From Archegozetes longisetosus (Eukaryota; Arthropoda; Arachnida; Sarcoptiformes; Trhypochthoniidae): a stretch of DNA of 64,000 nt. The position numbers were made by a program, and so were the translations under genes. Below are positions 11,047 to 22,644 of the stretch, one piece after another. The stretch spans positions 8,449,288 through 8,513,287 of the forward strand of contig JAEMBT020000009.1 in the NCBI GenBank assembly GCA_018873245.2, written 5' to 3'. The notes under the pieces are model-generated. The model did no database searches, was not told where the DNA came from, and saw nothing but the letters and a program-made list of their open reading frames with translations. Positions within the stretch are counted from its first letter, which is position 1. The number at the start of each line of letters is the position of its first letter.

Positions 11047-12437
11047 TGGTTTCGAAAATCAGTTGCCAAAATCAGATTGAGACATAAAAATGACTAAAAT
11101 TTAGTTTTACTCAGTGTTATATATTAACTGTATAATAATGGTTTAAAATAATTAGTAATATTCTGTTTAGCACTACTGAATCTATTAATTATATAATTTT
11201 GTCTCTAATGTTATAGAAACACGTTTATGTTTAGATGACATTTTTATTAGTAATAATATAAAATAATTATTTAATATTAGTTATGCGCAGGTGTTGGAGG
11301 TTCAAAAAACCTTGAAAGCAATATTATTGATATAATTTCTATTTTTTGTCAATCTTTTTCATGTTCAACACAATTTTTGAAGAGCATGAGCAAAGTAAAA
11401 ATTTACTAATCATAACGTTTCATAAGCCGAATGAATAATGAATTCAGATTCCTTGATGTGTTTATTAATCTTTCTATTATATCATTGAAGTCTGAAAGGA
11501 ATTATTATTTTCAATCAAATGTTTAATTCAATTGGATATTTTTGAGTGTTTGAACAAATACTAATTAAATTTAACAATTGCGTAATCTAATGAAGAAAAA
11601 TAGTTCCTAATTCTATAAGCATAAAATAGAAACACAGGAAAACTATTGTTTATCCGTATCGAGAGAAATTGGGATTAATCAAAATGATTGATAGCTTAAT
11701 TGATGGACACGAAAGAACAATGTATGAGTTATAAGCCTATAAACCTATTTGCACATAAGTTGCTCTTTCGTGTACATCGTTTCTATAATATGAGTAATGC
11801 TATAATCAAGTTTTTTTCACTTATGCTTATTGTATGGCCAAAAAATAAAAAGTTATTGCAAAAACATTGTTTATATTTTCATTATATGGAGGTTGATTTA
11901 ACTTCTAAGTCAAACAATTTGTTGAAGACTATTAGGCAATATCTAAAAATAAAGAGCTAATAAAGGAAGAAACCCACATTTTACACATTTCTACTTTTCT
12001 ATTAAAATCTTGGAATGATCACGAAATGCACCTGAGAGCAATTGAAATACAATTAATAATGGAATGTCTTGTTTATCTGCTTACTGATTAATCGAAATCC
12101 AATTATGTAATGTAAATCAAGTTTTACTTCATTCCTTGATATTTTTCTTTTTTCGAATAGTACTCAAAGTAATACAATAGGCGTCATTGAAATAGCTTAT
12201 GACTGACATAATCTGATCTAAGCTCTTTAATTTAGACAACCCTCGATCGTTGTCTTTAGTCTAACAAAAGTGATTTTATGCTTATAATGCACTTTTATAT
12301 CAAACATGTGATAATTACTTTTTTTCTTTTTTGATACTTAAATATATAAATCACTGAGTTAACTGCATAGAAATTAAGTTGGCAAAAGCTTTTAAATAAG
12401 TCAATACTTAACTTTTATAATTTGAATTAGGTATTCC
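11047..12437. other. Intergenic DNA between copies A and B
   Basis: No gene seen. From ~11400 to 12437 it matches the DNA upstream of copy C (21824-22614 and 27567-27802), so it is the 5' flank of the duplication unit. An 86-codon ORF at 11700-11960 has no recognisable content and is not open in the C-side copy. Confidence 0.6.
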
Positions 12438-12445
12438 TATAAAAA
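12438..12445 (+). promoter_or_regulatory. TATA box of NRF copy B
   Basis: TATAAAAA 108 bases before the exon 1 ATG. It is kept identically in copy C (27803-27810), and the sequence from here to the ATG is almost the same in both. Confidence 0.6.
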
Positions 12446-12545
12446 TTCAAATCTTTGAGTCTTCAGAACTATATTCGACCATAAATTCATTCGAATTTAA
12501 TCAAGATCGAGAGAATTTAAGAAGTAACATTTTATTCAGTAAAAT

Positions 12546-15500
12546 ATGAATTTAAGTTATCGTTTTGTGACTTTGTTATTATTATGTTCAACAATTAATT
12601 TAAGTAACTGTTTAAAATGGGACAGTTTAATAAATGCTACAAAATCATTTCAAGAAAACTTTTTGGAAAAAAGTACTGTCAAAATAATTCAAGTAAGAAA
12701 TAATATCATATTTTTATTTTAATTAATCATATTTCTTGTGACCTGTCAACACATAAAACCTTTCAAAATAGTTAATAAAAGTTAATTAATTTTGACTGAA
12801 ATTTACTAAATTTATGCTATGAGTTAAACCAATAGCTGAGTACTTATGAAATATACAGTAAAACATGAAACAATTATGAATAAATGCAATACCGAAAAGA
12901 AGCAAGACTTTTAAAAATAATATTTTCAATTAATTTTTGTTGATTCCATGCACCCTAACACAAACTAAAATGTCTAAAGTAGGGATGCCAAGTCTAGCTT
13001 TGAGACAAAGTCTCCAGTCTCCGGCCCAGGCATAAAGCTAGGCATTGAAACCTCTAGCTTTTAGAATATCAAATTTGTTTTTATAAAAGTGTTCAACATT
13101 ATCCAACAAACAAGGAATAATACGTATTTGTTGATTGTGAAACCCATATCCCAAAAGAAGCTAAAGTGCATTAATCTTTTGAAATATTCTTGGAGCCACA
13201 GTTTATCTTTCAAAGATTTGCATTATACTGAAATCCAATCATTTTAAATAAAGTTTCTATTAAGTGATTTTATTCGAGTTTAATTCGTATCTAAAATGTT
13301 AATTAAAAATGTCTAAATGGCGGAAATATTTTTGTGAGTTTGATGATAATTGGCTAAATGTTGGCTCAAGAAGATTGACATAATGCTGAATGTCTTTTTA
13401 TGTAAAGGTTCTTCCTAAACAAATGACTATGGAAAACTTTCTTTTAAGTAACATTGAAAAACTGCTAAACATGTTCAAAACATTTAAAATTTATAAAGCA
13501 GTATACGCTTAGAAAGTTTTGTTCTTACAAAAAAATCTGGACATGAAATAGTAACAATTGCTAAAGTTGTATATTTTTAAAGATCGTAAACTATATCGAA
13601 TGTGCAATATCTGAGAAAAATATGATTTTTTGAAATAATATTTCAAATTATGTAAATAATAAACAAAAGTAAAATGTCACATTTCATGTAAAATACCTCC
13701 CTTTGGTATTTGGCCAAAGGTTTCGAAAAATTATAATTACTCCCTTTAATTTTTTCTCGCACAAGACTTAGCATCCCCAGTCTAAAGCTTGAATTTTTAT
13801 TCAGGTTATTGCGTATGCATAAAATAAGTAATTAGTTTCTGGAATTGCTTTACATACTTTAATTTATGGCATTGGAACTTATTCATTATCGATAGTTTGA
13901 GATAATAGACCATTAGCTGAATTGAAAATTTTGAAAAAACTTAAATATCATCGAGATTTTCAATAAATGAGGCAGCATTACAATAGACTCTTTTGTACTC
14001 TTTTAAGAAATTTAGATCACGAAAGGATTTATAAAAAATTTAAATATTAATATTCGATACCAGTTATAAATTTGTTTACCATCAAAATTCTTGTCAAAAG
14101 TTTTGTCGCCAAAAATATTAGAATTTATAAATAAGATATCACTAGACAAGAGCTTCTAATCTCATAAACGTAATGATTAATGAATTTTCTCTTTAAGGCA
14201 TTCAATAATACTTAATCCCTTTAGATATATCAAATTTTCATAAGCGTACTTCTTTCAGTAAATATTTCAAATGAACGAGTAGTCTAGCAAAACACTGTTA
14301 AAAATATTTTCCAGAACTGTTGAAAATTTTTTTGAAAATTATTGGAAATATAATTTTAACGCTTCTTTCAAGAAATGATATGGAGTTTCGTTTAGTTTTT
14401 GCTTTTAAGACATGAACATAACTTTTCGAAGAACAGCTTAGTGTTTAAGATTATGAATATAAACGTATTAAAGGCGCTTAAATTCAAAGGGAATCTCAAT
14501 TATTAAAAGCTTACAACTAGTCCTACTTTTGATTTCCTCATTAAACCTTTGGCTTGGCTTTGGCCCAGACCCGTATGAGAGTTAATACTAAAAATCATTT
14601 GTATATTATACAAGTCATTTGTATTATATTTAGTGCGACAAAACTTTATGAGTAAAACCTGTATTTTTGAAGATTTTCCTTCAAAATTCCTATGCAAACC
14701 TGTACATAATTTTAGTCCGCCCTGTACTTTGACCTGTACAATAGAAACATTTACAAAATATTTTATTTAGTATTTATAATTTATTTTCCATGTTATAAAC
14801 AGATTTTACAAAATTAAAAATGTCTTATGTTTAATATATTCTTTGAATTCTTCACAACTCATTGAAAAATGAGTGTTAATACAGATTTCAGTTTTTACTA
14901 AATCAATATTCATTTGATTTCTATCGTCAGTCCAAATGCGTTTGATTAAACTAAAAACTCTCATGTCTTGTCATAACATTTGCATAAGTCTTGTAATGTT
15001 TCATAAGCTATTAATGAATAAGTTTTCAATAAGAATTTGTTAAATTCTGTACTTCTGCTTGAATGTAGTGCTTTTGCTACAGTTTTCACTGTTTACTAGA
15101 ATTTTTAGTTATTTTCTATAATATCTAATATAACTTTTAAAAATTGAATAGTTTTCCTTCTGATACTAATTTCTGTACACGAGTATGTACAGGTTATACT
15201 CTTGCCTGTACTCTGTATTGGCTGTCCGATTCCTGTACAAAACAGGTCAACCTGTACATTTATGTCACGATAATTATATTGCATTTTTAAGGATAAATCA
15301 ATCATTTCATAGACATGTTAAAGTCAATAGTTTTATAACTTTAAAAGAATTGACGTGATCATAAAGTTGATTTCCTATTGCGGTTATAACATTGTTTCAT
15401 TTTTTAAATATTAGATTTTATTTGAGAACAATAAAACTTGATTTTCTACTGTAACAGTTCTTCAATTAAGTGCTTTCAAATTAAATTCATCTGTTCATAA

Positions 15501-18500
15501 GTTAAAGGATCTACACTCTTAACCTTGTAATTGTTGTCTCAAAACATTTTCACAATAACACTTACCAAACACTTATCTCTATATTTTACCATTAATTAAG
15601 AGTTGAATGATTCAGTCAAATCAAAGCTTTTGCGTATATGGCTTAATGTATAGCTTTTGGTATTTTAGTCTTGAACGTAAGGCTCGGATTAAAAATAATA
15701 TTCATATGTAATGTCTTTACAAAAATGTTACCCTTCAAAAAATAAATATGATACCAATTTTTTGCGATTTTATTGTATAGAAATTTATCCATTTGTCATA
15801 TTTCACAATTATTTCATAATATTTTTCAATATTCTATTCATTAGTACTCATTATGAATACACTATTAAATGAAATTTTCCGCTCTTTCTAACTTCATAGT
15901 CGTTAATATATCAAAAAACTACATTTAAATTTTAGTTATTCTATGAAATACAATTCAATTTTATTTCATTTCACAACAATTTAGTGCTTAAAAAATATTT
16001 AGAATTTATGTGAAACTTTTTCAAATTTTAACTTTCTTTGCTCGAATCAATTGAAGGCATTAATTGAATCAAAGAATACTTCTGAAGAATGTGAAACAAG
16101 TATTCACGGAACCCTCAGTGCGTTCGACAACTTAGAAGACTGGGCTTTAGAATTAATCAATTCGTGGGGAAAATTTCCACCATCAGGTCTTTTTAGTGGA
16201 TCTCTTAATGATTTTGGTGATTACGACCAATGTATGTCTATATTACCAAATCAAATGATTGGAGAATCTCAATACTGTTTAATTGAAATATCGGTTCCGG
16301 TACCTAAACCTATGAAATATCATCAAAATTTTTATCACGAAGTCGATGTTTTGCCTGATTTTGTCAATAAGAGTGGAAACAATATTTTTGCTAAGTTTTC
16401 AAGAGATGCATCTTTTTTCTATTGGTATGGAATTAAACTTGGAATTTGTACACCAAACAAATGTACCAAAACTGACATTGAATCTTTGGCACAAAATGGT
16501 TAAGTATTTATATTCGAAATTCAATAATTTATTGATTAGCAAAAAATTTGAATTAGTTTCTGTTACATTCCTTTTTGATTGTACACTATAATTGTTTAAA
16601 TTTGAGTTTCAATTTTAGCCTAAAATTTAGTAGAATTATCTTTAGTAATGATACCTTAAATTTACTCCTCATTAATTATCTAACCTTACAAAAGTAAGTT
16701 TTATATATCATTTCATTCAAAATTTATAAAAATTCACCAATTTTAAAGTTACAAGTAGAATTATAATAGTTTAGATCTTCTAATTGGGTCAGTTTGCTTT
16801 TAGGCTACTTTGACTGTTGTTATTTTGAAAATTTTAATCTTAATTTGTCCACGAATTTTATTCAAATTTATATTTATTTCGTGTCCACTTTTAAGAGCAA
16901 AATAACGACAGCCATGACAGACAACTCGTATTAAATTAATACATAACTCAAACTCAATTAGGTCTGAAAGCATCTGGTCTTACTGTCAGAAGTATTGAAT
17001 GTGAACATAAGAGTCGTGTGACACTCAATTTCATCCAAATAATAGCGATGTGGGTACAACAATTTTTATGAAATTTCAAAATAATTAATATTTGAATCAT
17101 GAGAATTTTCTAAAATTTCATTAGACTATTTTTTATGGTATTCCTGTTCGCGTCAATTTTCGCTACATTTTATGAACAATTTTCAAATTCAAGAAGTAAT
17201 TATTTGAAATCAACTTTTGTACTGAATCATATCTGAGTTATCTTTTCATACAGGAAATTCTACTCTAGGCAGAATATTCGAAGCTTTTTCATTAAGGAAT
17301 AACATTAATAAACTGATGTCAACTAAATGCGATAGAAATATATCATGTATAGATGGTTTGAGAGTTTTGACAATGATTTGGGTCATTTCGGGTCATACTA
17401 TGGAATGGACTGATTGGGCTAACTACAGTAATACATGAAATAATTATAAAATTTCAAAAATGTTTTATATATCAAATTTTCTTTATAAGGAAATTTATTT
17501 CGAATTAAAGATGTACTGAGTTCACCTGAAAGACAAATTCTTTTTAAAAGTCACTATAGTGTCGAAAGTTTTTTCTTCATTAGGTAAGTATTTTTTATGA
17601 TCTAAGATTTTGAATCTCTAATAATAGAAATTTCTGATGTAAAATGTTTAAAAAAATTTCTTCAAAAGTGGTTTATTAACAATTTATATAACTTTACAAT
17701 ATACAAATGGAAAATATGAGAATTTCAATTGGATTGGATTTTTGATATCTCGTTTCATACGTCTTATGCCACAATTGGCAATATTCATGTTGATGACTAC
17801 ATTGATACCTGTTTTTGGTTCGGGTCCCATTTGGAATAAATACATTGGAGCTCAAGTTAACATTTGTTATGATAATTGGTGGCAAAATATTCTATGTCTA
17901 CAAAATTTCATTGATGCCAATAATATGGTAAAAATCTAATTAATAAGACTTTAATCTTAAGTAATTTGCTTTGAAATATGTTTTTCTTTCGCTTAAAGTA
18001 AATCTTTAATAAATATTAGACGAGGTAATAATTGATATTTTCAGAACAATTTCAATTTTAAGTTTAGATTCCCAGATTTAAAACTTTCATCAACTTTTAT
18101 TATATATTATATGAAAATTTTCTCTACTTTTGTGAATTAAACCGTCAAATATAATATAAAATAAAGTCTTAATGGCTTTTAGTTTAAAGTTTTGTAATGT
18201 CACATATTAGTATTTTTATATATATAAATGATAGATAAAATACAAGAAATTAGTATTACTATCAGTTTAACTATATAGCCTATTAGTTAAGATTCAGTAA
18301 CTATAACGTAAAAATTCTATTTACTGAAAGAATTGAAAATTTTTGCGAAAATGGTTGTAATACAATAAGAATAGGATTTGCTTGAAGAAATTCATCATAT
18401 TTTAAGTTTAAAGAATAAATTTATCACATATTTCAATTGCATAGTTATTGAACACTTTAGCCCGTTTATAGCGAACATGTCGGTACAGCCGAAAGTACAT

Positions 18501-20274
18501 TATAAGCGGGAATTTACTATAAGAGAGTTCACTGTAAACTTTTATTTATATTGAATAGTGTGGAATACATTTGTGGTACATTGCAACTGATATGCAATTT
18601 CATTGGGTCTCATTATTAGTTGTCATTGCATTATTGGCTCAAAGAAAACTGGGTTTAATCATCAATACAGTTATTGTGATAGCATTTATTCTTTTATCAT
18701 CAATCTTAATATTCGTGAATGACTTTCCTCCGGCGATGATAATTACTACAAGAAGGTAATCTTAGATGAAATTAAACAATTAAGTCTGATTCTAATTCCG
18801 TGTTTAGTGATATTACACAGGATGGCAGGATATACTCTCCATCAGTTACAGAGTTCTACTGGAAGCCGTGGTCTCACGGATCAGTTTATTTCATGGGACT
18901 TGCCTTTGGATACTTTGTTCGTAACATCCAACCGAAAGCTTTGTCTAATGTAACGTTATATTTCAGCTGTCAAACATAATGTTCTTTGATTTTTCAATTT
19001 TTGATTACAAGTTTCATATCTTGTTTCAATAACAAACAGAATTTTATAATTATAATACATTCTCACAAGGCCAGTACCAAAGTATTTTTCCCATGAAATG
19101 CTAAATCAGCATTTTTAAATCAAATATTTTCAAAATCTATAAATATATTACCGTATACTCAGAATTCATTTGATACTCATCTGACACTCAAGAGATAGTA
19201 GAGCGACAATTGTGTATTCAAAAAAAGCCATGAGAATAGCACTCTCAAAACCTAATAATATTTCGTGCTGTGAATAATATCCTCGAGTGTCAGCTCAACA
19301 ATTATATTATTGGCACTCAAAGATTCACTCAACTGACTACGTGGCGATAGCTTTATTTAAACATACTCTTCGATTTGTTGTGATTAAATATCAAACTAAA
19401 TTGTTTCATACAAATACTTAGTTGAATTTAGCTTTAATGCAATGCTCGAACAACTGATCAGATATGAGACATTTCTTTTCAAATTGATAACAGATTCAGT
19501 TGGAATTAGTCTCAGTTGCATCAAATTAAATAGACTTTTAGATAAACTGTAAAAATCTTCCTAAATCATTGAAATTAAACAATAGTTATCCATAGGTTAT
19601 AATTGAGATTAATTGTCATGTTCATGAACTTTTGGTCAAAAAGATTTTCTGTCAAACTCTTTATTATAACAAATTTATTCTTCACCTGTATTGAAACAAA
19701 CTTCTGTATAAAATTCAGAAATTGAAAAATCAATACTTGTCTTTTTAAAAAAATTTATTTATTTATATTCATTGTGAACATTGTTTTCAAAATTTCCCAA
19801 CAGAGTACAAAGACTTTGATTTGGATTCTGTTAGCTATTGGTTACATAACAATAATCTACGACAGTCAATATTGGAATTATGGAGAACCTTATAATCGAT
19901 GGATTTCTGCATTTCTCTATCCACTCACTAAAGTAATTTGGACCATTATTACCGCAACAGTTATCTGGATGTGTATTACAGGAAACGGAGGATTTATTGA
20001 TAGATTTCTTTCAAGCAAAGTATTTATACCTTTATCTCGATTGACATATTCTGTATTCTTGACACACGCTTGGATTGTATGGATATTTTGGGGCTCAAGA
20101 AGAGATTCAGTAGATATGAATAATTTGACGATTTTATGTGCATTTTGTGGAATTTTATTCATATCTTATATAATGGGAACAGTATTTTCATTACTTTTTG
20201 AGTCTCCATTTTTTGTATTACAAAAATATTTGAAAAATTATTTTTCAGAAATGATGACACCAAAATACTTATAA
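12546..20274 (+). CDS. NRF-6-like acyltransferase, copy B (complete, ten exons)
   Basis: Secretory-pathway membrane acyltransferase of the NRF-6 family. Exons: 12546-12692, 16057-16498, 16962-17049, 17125-17195, 17254-17427, 17490-17583, 17669-17927, 18559-18755, 18808-18949, 19804-20274. Every junction is GT-AG and phases agree, giving 694 residues. Exon 1 encodes a signal peptide (MNLSYRFVTLLLLCSTINLS). The NRF domain is exon 2 and the acyltransferase core is exons 4-10: CIDGLRVLTMIWVISGHT in exon 5, SRFIRLMPQLAIFM in exon 7, HLWYIATDMQFHW in exon 8, YWKPWSHGSVYFMGLAFGY in exon 9. Two 1-nt losses near the end (one T in a T run, one A in an A run) change the last residues and stop it 16 residues earlier than copy A would. 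The NRF-6 family in worms affects lipid uptake and drug response; the substrate here is unknown. Confidence 0.9.
12980..13779. mobile_element. hAT-type MITE in intron 1 of copy B
   Basis: Ends TAGGGATGCCAAGTCTAGC and (complement of the right end) TGGGGATGCTAAGTCTTG, with the exact 8-bp duplication GTCTAAAG at 12972-12979 and 13780-13787. 800 bp, no transposase. The same insertion at the same site is in copy C (28343-29146), so it predates the B/C duplication. Confidence 0.88.
14631..15272. mobile_element. hAT-type MITE with CTGTAC arrays, copy B intron 1
   Basis: Ends TAGTGCGACAAAAC and (complement) TATCGTGACATAAA, with the exact 8-bp duplication ATTATATT at 14623-14630 and 15273-15280. CTGTAC/GTACAG words cluster near both ends (14690-14740 and 15170-15260). 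Copy A keeps an uninterrupted site at ~2035; copy C carries it at 29997-30444 with an internal deletion of about 195 bp. Confidence 0.85.
18457..18538. repeat. Short pogo-like hairpin before exon 8 (copy B)
   Basis: Copy B version of the 7558-7648 hairpin; its TATAGCGAAC arm is better kept than in copy A. Confidence 0.4.
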
Positions 20275-20674
20275 ATTACCAATAGAACTTGATGAAACAC
20301 AAAGAACACTCAAGAATTAGTTTCAAATAATTTACTTGATTTCAGAGTACAATCATTTTTGATTCACAAAAATTTCTCATATTAACTAATTTTAATTTGA
20401 AAGCTATGAGTTTAATAACAATTTCTAAACTTTATACTTATTAACAAAATCAATATAGAAGTTCTGTTTGCAAATTAGAGTTCTATCGAACTTGAAAACT
20501 CGATTTTAAGTACTAATTCTATGAATGTCATTATAATTTGATATAATTAAGCTTCGAATAAATAAATAAGAAATTGAATAAACTTTTATGAGATATTATT
20601 AATACATCTGACAGAACTTCATTCGATTAATTATCGTTGAGTTTATCGGATCAGCTCTTTTGATAAAAGCAATG

Positions 20675-21290
20675 GTCACATTAGGAACTGGACATAATAT
20701 TGGACAAGTACAAAAGGACAACTAGACAACCAGGGAGACCAAGCTACCTCTGTCTCCTCGAAATATGACTTGGAATTAAAATAGAATAGAATGGCATTTC
20801 ACAACCTCTTCACAAAATTGATTCAGTAAAGTCATGAATAATAAATTTCGCTGAAATGACTTTCTGTTAAGCGAAATTTCGCACAAACGAATATCTCCTA
20901 AGTGGGTTTCGCGCAAGTGATATATAATCATTTAACTGGAAATCTTAGAGATAGTTTTATAGCAAACGTTCGATATAAGTTTGAGCTTTTAAGCGAAATA
21001 ACTCTGGAGAGCTCTCACTTAAGCATTCAGCTCAATCTCCATCTACGAAAACTTGATATCAAGTAAAAGGAGGCTCGGAAATCTTATATTTTACAGTCTG
21101 TAAAGCAATTGTGATAACAAATAGTCAGATAAATCCTTATAAATATATGAGAAATGAGGTCGTAGTCATCCCAATCGTATTGATCATATTTTCACGAATG
21201 ATAAATTTTCTTTTATTCCAAAAAATCGGTTCACGTTAGCTATTCAACAGATGACTGTGTAATTACCTTAAGTTCTAATATAAGCTAAGT
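20675..21290. other. Intergenic DNA behind copy B
   Basis: No gene seen. Around 20840-20930 several GCGAAATTTCGC-like palindromic words and TTTCGC direct copies occur, possibly an old MITE whose ends I could not place. Confidence 0.35.
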
Positions 21291-21297
21291 AAATATT

Positions 21298-21816
21298 GGG
21301 AACTTGTCTCATATCGCTGCTTCTTTTCATGTCTTAGCTAAATTCAACGGTATTGACATAGAATACGTCAATTATATTTTCGAACTTTCAAAAATAACTT
21401 TTACAATTCTATAACATAGAGAAAATTTAATAGTATTCTAAGGCAATTTTTATTTCAATAGAAATAATTGGATATATAATTAATCGATTATTAAAAAAAT
21501 TAAAAATTAATTAGTGCAAAAGTATGACTGATTAGAAAACTAAGTCAAAATATAGAATTAGCTGAGATCAAATATTATCCTTTTAATTATTGAAATTATG
21601 AGAATTTTAAATTCCAGGATAGAATTCTGAGATATCTTTCAAAATTCAAATAAATTTCAAAATTTAATAATATCAAAACTATTTTAAACTAAAAACAATT
21701 CAAATCTCCCTCTAATTTAGCAAATTAATGTTTGAAAATATAATTGACGTAATTTATGCCAATACCATAGACTTTAGCTAAAATATACAAAGAAGCAGCG
21801 ATATGAGACAAGTTCC
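21298..21816. mobile_element. MITE with ~95-bp terminal inverted repeats
   Basis: GGAACTTGTCTCATATCGCT at the left end (21299) and its complement at the right end start two arms that stay alike for about 95 bases, through GGTATTG and ACGTCAATTATATTTTC. AAATATT flanks both sides (21291-21297, 21817-21823), giving a ~7-bp duplication. 519 bp, no coding sequence. Long repeats suggest a Mutator-like element, but the duplication is shorter than the usual 8-10 bp. Confidence 0.7.
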
Positions 21817-22644
21817 AAATATTCACTAATCATAATTTTTTCAATACTGAATGAATAGTGAATTCAGTTTCCTTGATGTGTTAATTAATCTTTCTATTGT
21901 ATCATCAAAGTCTGAAAGAAATTATCACTTTCAACCAATTATTTAACTAAATTGTAATGCTTTTGAGTGTTTGTACAACTGAACAAATACTAACCAGACT
22001 TAACAATTGTTTAATCTGGTGAAGAAAATAGTTTTTGGTTTTAACATTCTACAAACGTAAAATTGAAACTTAAAAATACTATTGTTCAATTGAGTTGAGA
22101 AAACTTGCGATTAATCAAATTGACTGATAGACTAATTGACGAGCACAAAAGAACGACGTATGAGCTATAAGCCTATGTATAACTCATGAGTTGTTTTTTC
22201 GTGTACATTATTTCTACTACATTTATGAGTAAAGCTATAATCACTTCTTTTCACTTATGCTCATTGTGTAACTAAACAAATAAAAAACAGTTATTGAAAA
22301 AACATTAATTATATTAATATTTTCATTGGCTAGAGATTGAATTAATTCCTAAATTAAACAACTTATAGAAGATTATTAAACAATATCGGAAAATAAAGAA
22401 CTTATAAGAAATCTATATTTTACGCATTTCTACATTTCTATTGAAATCTTGAAATGAACTTAAAAAATTGAGGTACAATTAGCAATGGAATGCCTTGTTT
22501 ATCTTCTTATTAATTGATCGAAATTCGTTTTGTAACGAGGATCAAGTTTTACTTCATTCCTTGTTTTTTGTGTAGTACTCAAAGCAATACAATAGGCCTG
22601 CATCATTGAAATAGCTTATGACTAAGGCTATTCATTTTACATAT

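Larger units (their letters stand above)
11400..20665 (+). repeat. Tandem duplication unit B (NRF-6-like gene copy B)
   Basis: It includes the promoter side, all ten exons and the 3' flank. From the promoter to intron 9 it is nearest to unit C (shared intronic MITEs, near-identical introns). Exon 10 and the 3' flank are nearest to unit A, so the unit looks like a mosaic. Confidence 0.85.

Noticed and set aside
11700-11960. 86-codon ORF upstream of copy B as an unknown gene
   Set aside because: The matching DNA upstream of copy C (~22140-22400) is not open in this frame.
14503-14697. 64-codon ORF repeated in copies B and C (also 29869-30063) as a gene
   Set aside because: It straddles the MITE insertion boundary at 14631, so it cannot be an old gene, and copy A has no counterpart.
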